64,000 bases of DNA from Gluconacetobacter sacchari (lineage in GTDB: Bacteria > Pseudomonadota > Alphaproteobacteria > Acetobacterales > Acetobacteraceae). The position numbers and the translations under genes were made by a program. The stretch's first letter is position 1, and every line of letters begins with the position of its first letter. The notes under the pieces were generated by a model. That model was not told the origin of the DNA. It ran no database searches and worked only from the letters and a program-made list of their open reading frames with translations. The DNA lies in contig NZ_JABEQJ010000011.1 of NCBI RefSeq assembly GCF_014174255.1, positions 62,001 through 126,000 on the forward strand. Reading direction: 5' to 3'. Positions 1 to 8,338 of this stretch are shown here, piece after piece.

Positions 1-1997
1 GTGAGCTTGGTATAGTGCGCGTCGGTCATGCCCAGGGAGCCGGTGAGCATCCAGCCGTCGCCCAGCGCGTACTGGGCCTCCAGCTCGAAGCCCGGAATAC
101 GGGCGGAGCCGGCATTGGTGTAATAGGGACCGATCGTCGCGGCGTCGGAGACCAGGAGCTGTACATCGTCATAAAAGACGTAGAAGCCGCTGGCGCTGAC
201 GCGCAGGCGATGGTCCAGCCCGTAGAATTTCAGGCCGCCTTCGAAGGAATTGACGCTTTCGGGCCGGAAGGACGGTGGTGCGCTGACGATCTTGGTCAGG
301 CGCTGGGTGAAGCCGCCGCCCTTGAAGCCCTGCGAAAAGGTCGAATAGGCCATCAGTTCCGGCGTGACCTGGTAGGCCACGTTGACCATCGGGGTCCAGC
401 GGGCGTTGTTGTTGTGGAAATTTTCGTACGGGACGATCCGCGTGCCCGGCGGGGCGGTGACGTAGGGTGCGCGGCCCCAGACGATATACTGGTCCGGCAG
501 GAAGGTCTTGTCGTCCTCGGTATAGCGCACGCCCGCGGTGACGCTGAGCTTCCTTGTGAAGGAATAGGTGGCCTGGGCGTAGGCGGCGTAGTTGATATCC
601 TTGAAATAGCCGCCGCTTTCCAGATATTCGACCCATTTGTTGCCCGGGTTGATGTCCGCGCCGGACTGATTGAAATAATAGAGGCCGGCCGCGTAATGCA
701 GGCGGCTCGACAGAGCCCGGCCCATGACCTGGAATTCTTCGGAAACCTGCTTTTCCGAATAGCCGTCCCACAGGTCGTTGATGGCGATCGGCGAGGAGTC
801 GCGGTCCTGGGCGAACTGGCCGGTGGTCTGGTGGATGGCGGTGATCGATTTGACTTCGAGATAATGCGAGAATGCGTAATCGATCGTGGCCGAGGCCGAC
901 CAGCTTTCGATATTGGAATAGTTGGGGGCCGTGCTGTAATTTGTCGTCTTGCTGAAATATTTCGAACCGTAGCAGCCGGGCAGGGTGCAGCTTGCCCAAT
1001 TGGCCTTCGTGGCGCCGGCCGCGATATTGTTCAGCGCGACCACGCTGCCGGACAATGTCGGGTCTATGCCGATGACGACATAGGGCGCGCCGTTGCTGCG
1101 GTCGCGGGTGTAATCGCCGCGCAGGGTGACCGTCAGCCTGTCGACCGGGTGCCAGAGGATCGCGCCCTTGAAGATGCGCGTATCCTGGTTGCCCATCTTG
1201 CGCTGCCGTTCGGCATAGGGCTGGTTGACGTAGCCGTCCTGCATGAAGCTGCCGACGGAGAAATTGAGGAACAGGTTCCTGGCCAGCGGGACATTGACGA
1301 ACGCGCGGGCATTGATGCGGTTGCCGGTGCCGTATTTGACGTCGGCCTTGGCGGACAGGCGGTCGTTGGGTGTGAGGGAGGACACCGTGACCGCGCCGCC
1401 GATCGTATTGCGTCCGAACAGGGTACCCTGGGGGCCGCGCAGCACCGAGACGTTGGCGACGTCGATCATGTCCAGCACCGACCCCACGGTGTTGCCGGCA
1501 TAGACGCCGTCGATATACAGGCCGACGCCGGGGTCCACGCCGAAGGAGAAATCGGTCTGGCCGATGCCACGGATGAAGATGGCCGCGGCATTGGCGACGC
1601 CGGCATTGGAGGCGACATTGCCGAACATCATGTTCGGCGCCATGTCCTGGATGCGGGCGATCGAGGTGATGCCGCGTTCGGTGAATTCGCTGCCCGAGAC
1701 GGTGGTCATGGAGATGGGCGTGCGTTCGATCGGCTCGCTGCGCCGGCGGGCGTTGACGGTGATCTGTTCGAGCCCGCTTTCCGGCCGGGTTTTTTTTGCC
1801 CCGGCGCCGGTGGCGGGGCCGGCCTTGGCTTTTGCCCCGGGTGCCGTGCCGGCGGGGCCCGCTTCGGTCCGCGCCAGGGCGGGGGCGGCGGAGATTGCCA
1901 GGACAGCGCAGCCACAATACCAAAAGCGGCGGCCGAACAGACCGGAGATTCCCGCGGGACGGCTGATGACATGTTTTGATATAGAAACGAAATACAT
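1..1997 (-). CDS. TonB-dependent receptor, paralogue A (C-terminus beyond window)
   Basis: Outer-membrane active transporter of unknown ligand, energised by TonB. The minus frame opens at an ATG preceded by a GGAGAA ribosome site and gives 665 residues before the window edge. A signal-peptide-like start is followed by an Ala/Gly/Lys-rich stretch, a TonB-box-like segment (EQITVNARRRSEPIERTPIS) and a plug domain with IFIRGIGQTDF and RGPQGTLFGRNTIGG. The barrel follows and stops near the counterpart of residue 675 of the receptor at 10692-13073. Long identical strings shared with that protein show the two are paralogues; about 110 residues should be missing. The ligand cannot be told from sequence. 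The neighbouring oxidoreductases and the shared promoter type suggest a substrate related to those enzymes. Confidence 0.93.
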   Translation of the reverse strand, partial: MYFVSISKHVISRPAGISGLFGRRFWYCGCAVLAISAAPALARTEAGPAGTAPGAKAKAGPATGAGAKKTRPESGLEQITVNARRRSEPIERTPISMTTVSGSEFTERGITSIARIQDMAPNMMFGNVASNAGVANAAAIFIRGIGQTDFSFGVDPGVGLYIDGVYAGNTVGSVLDMIDVANVSVLRGPQGTLFGRNTIGGAVTVSSLTPNDRLSAKADVKYGTGNRINARAFVNVPLARNLFLNFSVGSFMQDGYVNQPYAERQRKMGNQDTRIFKGAILWHPVDRLTVTLRGDYTRDRSNGAPYVVIGIDPTLSGSVVALNNIAAGATKANWASCTLPGCYGSKYFSKTTNYSTAPNYSNIESWSASATIDYAFSHYLEVKSITAIHQTTGQFAQDRDSSPIAINDLWDGYSEKQVSEEFQVMGRALSSRLHYAAGLYYFNQSGADINPGNKWVEYLESGGYFKDINYAAYAQATYSFTRKLSVTAGVRYTEDDKTFLPDQYIVWGRAPYVTAPPGTRIVPYENFHNNNARWTPMVNVAYQVTPELMAYSTFSQGFKGGGFTQRLTKIVSAPPSFRPESVNSFEGGLKFYGLDHRLRVSASGFYVFYDDVQLLVSDAATIGPYYTNAGSARIPGFELEAQYALGDGWMLTGSLGMTDAHYTKL

Positions 1998-2150
1998 CCT
2001 AATTCTCCATCCCCTTTAGTATCGATTTCGGAACGAAATGGGACGCGATCTTATCGGCACCTGCTTGTGTCGAGGCCGGTCCGGCGACGGTGGCCATGAC
2101 AGAAGAACGACGATTTGGTCCTGGAATGCGGGATTTGAACGCGCGGGGAT

Positions 2151-2179
2151 TTTATATGAATATTCCAGGGATATGTCAA
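2151..2179 (-). promoter_or_regulatory. sigma-70-like promoter of receptor A
   Basis: On the minus strand TTGACA (2174-2179) and TATAAA (2151-2156) are separated by exactly 17 bases, a near-consensus promoter. Transcription would start near 2144 and leave a leader of about 147 bases before the ATG at 1997. The -35 box overlaps, on the other strand, the 11-mer ATGTCAATAAT, which is also present in the aldehyde dehydrogenase promoter. The element aligns with the promoter of the paralogous receptor (10523-10551). Confidence 0.7.
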
Positions 2180-2188
2180 TAATAAATG

Positions 2189-3340
2189 TTATTTATCCGT
2201 AATGGAAGCCAGGCGGTCGCAGCGTGCCTCGCGCAGGTCCGCGATGTCGGGCGCTCCGAGCAGGGTCATGCTGCTGCGGATGCCGTCGTGGAACAGGGTG
2301 AGGATGTCGGTGACGCCTTCGATTCCGCCGGCGGCGAGGCCGTAGGCCCAGGGGCGGCCGATCAGCACGCCGTGCGCGCCCAGGGCCAGTGCCTTGACCA
2401 CGTCGGCGCCGTGGCGGAAGCCGCCATCGACGCAGAGTTCGATCCGCCCGCCGACGGCTGCGCGGCAGGCGGCCAGGGTTTCGATGGAGGAGACGGCGCC
2501 GTCGAGCTGCCGGCCGCCGTGATTGGACAGGATGACGCCGTCCAGCCCCGCCGCGGCGGCGCGTTCGGTATCGTCCGGCCGGAGCAGGCCCTTGACGACC
2601 AGCCGCCCCTTCCAGCTTTCGCGCAGGGCGGCGATGTCGTCCCAGCCGATCGCGGGGTCGATGGCGCGGCCGATCGCGGCGGCCTGTGCGAACAGGGTGT
2701 CGCCCATGCCGTACGGGGCGAGATTGCGGATGATCCGGTTGGGCCGGCGCAGCGCGCCATAGAGCCAGCGCGGCCGCAGGAGGCATTGGGTGGCGAGGCG
2801 ACCCGACAGGTGCGTGCTGCCGCGGAAGCCGTTGCGCGCGTCGCGCGGACGGAGCGGCGTGACCGGGGTATCGACGGTGACCACCAGCGTGCGCACGCCG
2901 GCCGCCCAGGCGCGGACGACCATGTCGCGCGTTACCGCGCGGTCGCGGAAGAGATAGAGCTGGAACATCAGCCGGGCGGGATCGACGGCGGCCGCGACGT
3001 CCTCGATGCTCGCCAGGGCGAAGTGGGAGACGCACATCGAGAGGCCGGCACGTGTGGCGGCGATGGCGGCGGAGATCTCGCCCCCCGGCGACAACATGCC
3101 CGCCATGCCGACCGGAGCCAGGATCACGGGAAAGCGATGCGGGATGCCGAAAAGCGTGGTGCCGGTGTCGGGTGAAGCCGCGCCGCGCAGGACGGAGGGC
3201 AGGAAGCCGAGACGGGCCAGTGCCGCGATGTTGCGGCGCAGGGTGGCTTCCGCCCCGGACCCGCCATCGACGTAATCGAAAAGCCAGCGGGGGACGCCGC
3301 GGCGGGCCGCGAGCCTGGCGTCCTCGACTGAAATGACCAT
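2189..3340 (-). CDS. FMN-dependent alpha-hydroxy-acid dehydrogenase (lactate/mandelate type)
   Basis: Oxidises an L-2-hydroxy acid to the 2-oxo acid with FMN, passing electrons to the quinone pool or to oxygen. At 383 residues it is normal length for the LldD/MdlB/glycolate oxidase family. The active-site signature SNHGGRQLD lies at residues 272-280, with catalytic base His274 and substrate-binding Arg277. The FMN phosphate site DGGFRHGADVVKAL follows at 305, then GRPWAYGL. The ATG has GAGG five bases upstream. It is transcribed from its own promoter (3388-3416), downstream of the marR gene. Whether the substrate is lactate, mandelate or another hydroxy acid is open. The nearby alcohol and aldehyde dehydrogenases would fit a hydroxylated alcohol being taken to an oxo acid. 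Confidence 0.9.
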   Translation of the reverse strand: MVISVEDARLAARRGVPRWLFDYVDGGSGAEATLRRNIAALARLGFLPSVLRGAASPDTGTTLFGIPHRFPVILAPVGMAGMLSPGGEISAAIAATRAGLSMCVSHFALASIEDVAAAVDPARLMFQLYLFRDRAVTRDMVVRAWAAGVRTLVVTVDTPVTPLRPRDARNGFRGSTHLSGRLATQCLLRPRWLYGALRRPNRIIRNLAPYGMGDTLFAQAAAIGRAIDPAIGWDDIAALRESWKGRLVVKGLLRPDDTERAAAAGLDGVILSNHGGRQLDGAVSSIETLAACRAAVGGRIELCVDGGFRHGADVVKALALGAHGVLIGRPWAYGLAAGGIEGVTDILTLFHDGIRSSMTLLGAPDIADLREARCDRLASITDK

Positions 3341-3360
3341 CCGCGCCTCGCACTTCGTCG

Positions 3361-3380
3361 CCGGCCGTGCGTGCGGCCGG
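3361..3380 (-). promoter_or_regulatory. perfect hairpin at the 5' end of the hydroxy-acid dehydrogenase mRNA
   Basis: CCGGCCG (3361-3367) and CGGCCGG (3374-3380) are perfect complements around a six-base loop. The stem begins almost exactly at the transcription start predicted from the promoter at 3388-3416 and ends 20 bases before the ATG. There is no U-run, so it is not a standard terminator. A 5'-end stabilising hairpin or a translation control element is possible. Confidence 0.45.
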
Positions 3381-3387
3381 TAGATCG

Positions 3388-3416
3388 ATGCTATGGCGTT
3401 ATAGTTTACATTTCCA
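3388..3416 (-). promoter_or_regulatory. promoter of the hydroxy-acid dehydrogenase gene
   Basis: On the minus strand TGGAAA and TAGCAT are separated by 17 bases. The spacer matches the aldehyde dehydrogenase promoter (6725-6753) at 12 of 17 positions, and flanking bases also match. The predicted start of transcription is near 3381. The gene therefore probably has its own promoter in addition to any read-through from marR. Confidence 0.6.
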
Positions 3417-3442
3417 GTTATTTTTCATGTCTGGAAGGGCCG

Positions 3443-3910
3443 TCAGTAGATGTTGTCGTAGATCTTTTTGATAAGCTGCATCATGTGTTCCATCTCGCTG
3501 TCCGGGATATCGTGGAACGCGCGCTGGAAGATCAGCCCGGCCTTGGCGCGGACCAGATCGAGCGCGGCGCGGCCCTTTTCGGTCAGCCGGACTTCGGTCA
3601 CGCGGCCGTCCTGGGAGGAGACCGAGGTCTGGGTCAGTCCCTCGCGTTCCATGCGGTAGATCAGCTTCGTCATGGTCGAGACGCGGGTCACGGCCAGGTC
3701 GGCGATGGTGCTGATCGCCGCGATCTCGTGCTCGTAGAGGATGTTGATCACGCGCCAGCGCGGCACGTCCATGCCGATCGGCTTGAGATGCGCGTCCATG
3801 CGCAGGTGATACAGGCCGACGAGGCGCGAGAGATGGAAGAACGGCGATGTCTGGGGTGAGAAGGCCGGGTCGGTCGGGTCCGCCTGTTTCCAGATTTTGC
3901 CTCGCTTCAA
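3443..3910 (-). CDS. MarR-family transcriptional regulator
   Basis: A 155-residue winged-helix dimer of the MarR type, usually a repressor released by a small aromatic or acidic ligand. The helix-turn-helix and wing lie at about residues 50-115 (recognisable as AISTIADLAVTRVSTMTKLI then SSQDGRVTEVRLTEKGR), and dimerisation helices flank them. The start is a TTG; GGGGGAG seven bases upstream makes it convincing. It sits 46 bases after the MHS transporter stop and before the hydroxy-acid dehydrogenase. It is the only regulator inside the oxidation island, so it is the natural candidate to act on the matching promoters found there. That link is inference. Confidence 0.9.
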   Translation of the reverse strand: MKRGKIWKQADPTDPAFSPQTSPFFHLSRLVGLYHLRMDAHLKPIGMDVPRWRVINILYEHEIAAISTIADLAVTRVSTMTKLIYRMEREGLTQTSVSSQDGRVTEVRLTEKGRAALDLVRAKAGLIFQRAFHDIPDSEMEHMMQLIKKIYDNIY

Positions 3911-3956
3911 AACAGACTCCCCCTGACGGCGCGATTGATCGGCCTTGGTAGGTATC

Positions 3957-5207
3957 TTATTCCTCCGCCTGAGGAAAGACGGCCCGGCGGGCGGGGCGGG
4001 GCAGCAGCGCGAGCAGGGAGAGGCCGGCCAGCGCCCCCATATAGGCGGCGACCGCGCCCTTTCCTCCGGCGCTGTGGACCAGCAGCGTGGCGACGACCGG
4101 CGAGACGCCGCCGGCCAGCATGGCGCCGGCCTCGTGCGCGAGGGCGACCCCGAGATAGCGGTGGGCGGCCGGAAACAGGGCGGAGAGCAGCGCCGGCTCG
4201 ACCGCGATCATCGGTGCGTGGCACAGCGCCATGCCGACGATGAAGGCCATGACGACCCCCGCCTGGCTGCCCGAGGCGACCAGCGCCAGGAACGGGCCGG
4301 AAAACAGCGCCAGCCCCACGGCGCCCAGCGCGTAGACGATGCGGGCGCCCAGCCGCTGGGCCAGCCAGCCGAAGGCGGGCATGGCGATGCCGTCCGCCAC
4401 CATGCCCAGCGTGCTGGCCAGCAGCAGCCAGCGATCGGGCACATGGTGGGCGCGGCCATAGGCCAGGCCGAAGACCAGCATCATGTAGACGCCGCCATTT
4501 TCGGCCAGACGCAGGACGATCCCGCGCAGCAGGGCCGGACCCGCCTGCCGTGGCGAAAGCGGCGGCCGGGGATGCCGGGTGGCCGGCCGGCCGGGCTGCG
4601 GGGCCGCGCGAAGCCAGAGGCCGAGGCACAGGAAGGGCAGCGCCGCCAGGAACGGCAGGCGCCAGCCCCAGGACAGGAAGGCGGCGTCGGGCAGCAGGCG
4701 GGCTGCCCAGAGGGCGGCGCCCCCCAGCACCATGCCCGCCGCGACGCCTGACTGCGTCAGCGCGAAGGCGACGCCGCGATGGGGGGCGCCGGGCGTGTCG
4801 GCGCCGAGCAGGAGGACGGCGCCCGCCCATTCGCCGCCGGCGGCGAAGCCCTGGGCGAGCCGCAGGACCAGCAGCAGGATGGGCGCCAGGATGCCGATGG
4901 TCGCCTGTCCGGGCAGCAGGCCGATCGCCGCCGTGGCCAGGCCGATGATCGTCAGCGTGTGGCGCAGGGCGCGCGCGTGGCCCAGGCGGTCGCCCAGCAG
5001 GCCGAACAGGATGCCGCCGGCGGGGCGGACCAGGAAGCCGGCGCCGAAGACCAGCATGGGTGCGAGCTGCGCCAGCAATCCGTCATCGTGCCGGGCGAAG
5101 AACAGGCGCTGGAACACCAGCGGGGTCGCGGCGCTGTAGAGCGCGAAATCGTACCATTCGACGATATTGCCGATCGTGGCGGCCGCGATGGCGCGGGGAT
5201 GGGTCAT
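3957..5207 (-). CDS. MFS transporter, metabolite:H+ symporter (MHS) type
   Basis: Inner-membrane proton symporter of 416 residues with 12 predicted helices. The MHS subfamily (ShiA, KgtP, ProP, CitA) is recognised from the start NIVEWYDFALYSAATPLVF, the loop RPAGGILFGLLGDRLGHARAL between helices 2 and 3, and RLAQGFAAGGEWAGAVLLL in helix 4. Family members carry organic acids, so uptake of a hydroxy or oxo acid used by the adjacent dehydrogenase is plausible. The ATG has only a weak ribosome site. The predicted promoter (5280-5308) lies just upstream, and marR follows 46 bases after the stop, probably on the same transcript. Confidence 0.88.
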   Translation of the reverse strand: MTHPRAIAAATIGNIVEWYDFALYSAATPLVFQRLFFARHDDGLLAQLAPMLVFGAGFLVRPAGGILFGLLGDRLGHARALRHTLTIIGLATAAIGLLPGQATIGILAPILLLVLRLAQGFAAGGEWAGAVLLLGADTPGAPHRGVAFALTQSGVAAGMVLGGAALWAARLLPDAAFLSWGWRLPFLAALPFLCLGLWLRAAPQPGRPATRHPRPPLSPRQAGPALLRGIVLRLAENGGVYMMLVFGLAYGRAHHVPDRWLLLASTLGMVADGIAMPAFGWLAQRLGARIVYALGAVGLALFSGPFLALVASGSQAGVVMAFIVGMALCHAPMIAVEPALLSALFPAAHRYLGVALAHEAGAMLAGGVSPVVATLLVHSAGGKGAVAAYMGALAGLSLLALLPRPARRAVFPQAEE

Positions 5208-5279
5208 CGGTGTGCCGTCGCTGGGAAGGATGGTGACGCGGGCGGGGGAACCCGGCCCGATGATTTCATATCGTGATAA

Positions 5280-5308
5280 ATTCTAGAACGTAACAGTGGC
5301 ATTTTCAA
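5280..5308 (-). promoter_or_regulatory. promoter of the MHS transporter gene
   Basis: On the minus strand TTGAAA and TAGAAT are separated by 17 bases. The -35 box is identical to that of the aldehyde dehydrogenase promoter, and the spacer shares TTACG at the same position (7 of 17 spacer positions match). It lies in the space between two divergent MFS genes, about 73 bases before the ATG. Confidence 0.5.
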
Positions 5309-5391
5309 CTGATTTATATTATAGACGCCGGTATGGACCCGCAATGTTCGAGAGCGGTGCGCCCGACGGAACGCCTTGGGAAGACAAGAGA

Positions 5392-6687
5392 ATGTTTGCA
5401 TTCGCCGCGCGCGCGCCGCGTCCGATACCGACCACAATCCTGTTCTGCTGTGCCTATGTGCTGTCCTTTGTCGACCGGCAGATCCTGTCGCTGCTGATCG
5501 GCCCGGTAAAGGCCGACCTGCATCTGGACGATTTTCAGTTCGCCGTTCTGAACGGCTTTGCGTTCGCGGTGCTGTATTCGGTGCTCGGCCTGCCGATCTC
5601 GATGCTGGCCGACCGGTTTGCCCGGCCGCCGATCATTGTCGGCGGCCTGGCGCTGTGGAGCCTGTCCACCATCGGCTGCGGGCTTTCCGGCGGGTTCTGG
5701 GGGCTGTTCTTCTGCCGGATGGGGGTGGGGATCGGCGAGGCGGCGCTGGTGCCGGCCGTCTATTCCTTTCTGGCCGATATCGTGCCGGCGGCGCGGCTGG
5801 GGCGGATCATCGCCCTGTTTTCCGCCGGGTCGTTCGTCGGGGCGGGGCTGGCCTATCTGTCCGGCGGGGCGCTGATGGCGCTGCTCCGGCCGGGAAGCCT
5901 GCCGGGCGGCCTGGTGCCGTGGAAGCTCTGCTTCGTCATCGTCGGGGCGCCGGGGCTGGTGCTGGCGGCGGTCATCGCCTGTTTCGTCCACGAGCCGGCG
6001 GCGCGCGGCGCGCGCGAGGCGCGGGCGGGGCTGTTGCAGACCTGGACGTTCATTCGGGGGCAGAAATGGCTGTTTCCGCTGCATTTCCTTGGCTATTCGT
6101 GCAGCGCGGTCATGCTGTTCTCGCTGATGGCGTGGTCGCCGGCCTATCTGATGCGGGTCATGGGGATGCCGCATGGCGTCGTGGGCGGCTTCATGGGCGG
6201 TGTGGCCATCGTCTGCGGCTGCGGGGGGATCTGGACCAGCGGGCGGCTGATCGACGCCCTGACCACGCGCGGGATTGTCCGTGCGCCGGTGATCGTCGGG
6301 GCCGGGGGGATGGCGGGCGCGGCGCTGCTGTTTCTGCTGAGCGGGCTGTGCGGCGTCGGGACCGCCGGGCTGGTGTTCTTCGCGCTGACGTTCTTCTGCG
6401 CGTCCTTTCCGATGGCGCCTTCGGCCTTCGTCATCCAGACAGTCGCGCCGCGTTCGATGCGGGCGCAGATTTCGGCGATCATGCTGCTGTGCAATGCGCT
6501 GATCGGACTGTCGGCCGGGTCGATGCTGATCGGCTTGCTGGATGACCGGGTTTTCACGGCGTCGGACGGCATACGCTACGCGCTGCCGATCGTGGCGATC
6601 GTCGCCAGTACGGCCGGCGCGGCGATGATCGCGGGGACGGCGCCGTTCTATCTGGCGCGCTGGCGCGCCCTGTCGCGCGGGGAATGA
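5392..6687 (+). CDS. MFS transporter, spinster-like family
   Basis: Inner-membrane secondary transporter of 431 residues with about 12 helices. Helix 1 carries AYVLSFVDRQILSLL and the first cytoplasmic loop GLPISMLADRFARP; helix 4 has FCRMGVGIGEAALVPAVYSF. This is the pattern of bacterial spinster-like MFS proteins. An open frame continues upstream to a GTG at 5296 and an ATG at 5344. I prefer the ATG at 5392 because GGGAAG lies before it and because the earlier codons fall in or next to the divergent promoter at 5280-5308. The substrate is unknown; the context suggests an organic acid or aromatic compound. It precedes the aldehyde dehydrogenase, which has its own promoter. Confidence 0.85.
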   Translation: MFAFAARAPRPIPTTILFCCAYVLSFVDRQILSLLIGPVKADLHLDDFQFAVLNGFAFAVLYSVLGLPISMLADRFARPPIIVGGLALWSLSTIGCGLSGGFWGLFFCRMGVGIGEAALVPAVYSFLADIVPAARLGRIIALFSAGSFVGAGLAYLSGGALMALLRPGSLPGGLVPWKLCFVIVGAPGLVLAAVIACFVHEPAARGAREARAGLLQTWTFIRGQKWLFPLHFLGYSCSAVMLFSLMAWSPAYLMRVMGMPHGVVGGFMGGVAIVCGCGGIWTSGRLIDALTTRGIVRAPVIVGAGGMAGAALLFLLSGLCGVGTAGLVFFALTFFCASFPMAPSAFVIQTVAPRSMRAQISAIMLLCNALIGLSAGSMLIGLLDDRVFTASDGIRYALPIVAIVASTAGAAMIAGTAPFYLARWRALSRGE

Positions 6688-6724
6688 CATGGGCGCGACC
6701 CGGGGCAAACGCGGCTCAAATCAC

Positions 6725-6753
6725 TTGAAATGTCAATAATTACGGCATAGCAT
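6725..6753 (+). promoter_or_regulatory. promoter of the aldehyde/alcohol dehydrogenase operon
   Basis: TTGAAA (6725-6730), 17 bases, then TAGCAT (6748-6753). It aligns over about 45 bases with the promoter of the hydroxy-acid dehydrogenase gene. It contains ATGTCAATAAT (6730-6740), also found at 2173-2183 over the receptor A promoter. Predicted transcription start near 6760, about 70 bases before the ATG. Confidence 0.65.
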
Positions 6754-6830
6754 CCATTCGTCGGCTCCTGACAGCATCGTATACAGCCGGGCGCGGCCTC
6801 GGCCGGGCCGCGCAGAATGGAAGAGTCCTT

Positions 6831-8324
6831 ATGACGACGGTTCAATGTCTTCCGCAGGTCCTTGATTTCCTTTCCCGCGAGCATGGGTTGTTCGTGAATG
6901 GCCGCTGGGTTCCGTCGCTGGGAGGGGAGCGGATTTCCGTTTTCGATCCGGCGACGGGCGCGCCGGTTTCCTCCATCGCCGATGCGACGGCGGCGGATGT
7001 CGACCGGGCGGTCGCGTCCGCGAAGGCGGCGTTCGATGCGGGTGCGTGGCGGTTGATGCGGCCGGCCGAGCGCGAGCGGATCCTGCTCCGGCTTGCCGAT
7101 CTGGTCGAGCGGGATGCGGAAATCCTTGCCCAGCTTGAAACGCTGGAACAGGGGAAATCCATTCTGCTGTCGCGGATCGTCGAAGCCGGCGGCGCGCAGA
7201 GCTGGATACGGTATGTGGCCGGGCTGGCGACGAAAATCACCGGCCAGAGCCTGGATGTGTCCATTCCGCTGCCGCCGGACGCGCGCTATACGACCTATAC
7301 GCGCAAGGAGGCGATCGGCGTCGTCGCGGGCATCGTACCGTGGAACTTTCCGCTGGCGATCGGCGTGTGGAAGGTGCTGCCGGCCCTGGCGGCGGGTTGC
7401 TCGGTCGTTGCCAAGCCGTCGGAAGTCACGCCCCTGACCCTGTTGAAACTGGCGGAACTGGCCAGCGAGGCTGGTGTGCCCGATGGCGTGTTCAACGTCG
7501 TGACCGGCCTGGGCGCCGTCGCGGGCGATGCGCTGGTGCGGCATCCGGATGTCGCGAAAGTCAGCTTTACCGGCTCGACGCCCGTCGGCAAGCGGATCGC
7601 GCGGGCCTGCGCGGACCGGCTGGCGCGCGTTTCGCTGGAACTGGGCGGCAAGAACCCCGCCATCGTCCTGGCCGATGCGGACCCGGAGCGGGTGGTCGCG
7701 GGGCTGACGCTCGCGGGGTTTCTGAACCAGGGACAGGTCTGCGCGGCATGTTCGCGCGTGTATATCGAGGCGCCGCTGTTCGAGCGGGTGGCCGAGGGGT
7801 TGCGGGACGTCGTCGCCGGGATGCGTATCGGGCCGGGCATGGACGAGACGGCGCAGATCAATCCGCTGGTTTCCGCCACGCAGCAGAAGAAGGTGCGGGC
7901 CTTCATCGACGGGGCGGCCGAATTGGGGGCTGAGATCGCCGTGGGGCGGGAGGTGCCGGATGGCGCCGGTTTCTACGTGCGCCCCGCGCTGGTTCTGAAC
8001 CCCGACGAGACGATTCCGCTGGCCCGGGAGGAGGTCTTCGGGCCGGTCATGACGCTGACACGGGTCGCGGACGCGGCCGAGGCGCTGGCGCGCGCGAACG
8101 ACACGCCGTTCGGGCTGGCCGCCAGCGTCTGGACGCGCGGCCTGGCTGCCGCGATGGACCTGCCCCCGCTGATGCGGGCCGGAACGGTCTGGGTGAACAG
8201 CCATGTGATGATCGATCCGAACATGCCTTTCGGCGGCGTTAAGGATTCCGGAATCGGCCGGGATTTCGGCACCGGCTGGCTCGATGCGTTCACCGAGACC
8301 AAGACCATCTGCATCCGTCATTGA
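6831..8324 (+). CDS. NAD(P)-dependent aldehyde dehydrogenase (phenylacetaldehyde/betaine aldehyde type)
   Basis: Cytoplasmic enzyme that oxidises an aldehyde to the acid. It has 497 residues, the usual length. Conserved parts in order: substrate-tunnel and Rossmann motif IVPWNFPL (about 168-175), KPSEVTPLT, the glycine motif FTGSTPVGK, general base Glu270 in SLELGGKNP, catalytic nucleophile Cys304 in [11 protein letters not shown], and [10 protein letters not shown]. Its closest look-alikes are FeaB-like phenylacetaldehyde and related dehydrogenases, but specificity cannot be fixed by eye. The next gene begins about 15 bases after its stop. The pair therefore looks like an operon for alcohol to aldehyde to acid oxidation, although the two enzymes act on different sides of the membrane. 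Confidence 0.93.
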   Translation: MTTVQCLPQVLDFLSREHGLFVNGRWVPSLGGERISVFDPATGAPVSSIADATAADVDRAVASAKAAFDAGAWRLMRPAERERILLRLADLVERDAEILAQLETLEQGKSILLSRIVEAGGAQSWIRYVAGLATKITGQSLDVSIPLPPDARYTTYTRKEAIGVVAGIVPWNFPLAIGVWKVLPALAAGCSVVAKPSEVTPLTLLKLAELASEAGVPDGVFNVVTGLGAVAGDALVRHPDVAKVSFTGSTPVGKRIARACADRLARVSLELGGKNPAIVLADADPERVVAGLTLAGFLNQGQVCAACSRVYIEAPLFERVAEGLRDVVAGMRIGPGMDETAQINPLVSATQQKKVRAFIDGAAELGAEIAVGREVPDGAGFYVRPALVLNPDETIPLAREEVFGPVMTLTRVADAAEALARANDTPFGLAASVWTRGLAAAMDLPPLMRAGTVWVNSHVMIDPNMPFGGVKDSGIGRDFGTGWLDAFTETKTICIRH

Positions 8325-8338
8325 GGGGATACGGTACG

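Noticed and set aside
3361-3380. The hairpin before the hydroxy-acid dehydrogenase read as an intrinsic terminator for marR
   Set aside because: No U-run follows on the minus strand and it lies at the start of the next transcript.
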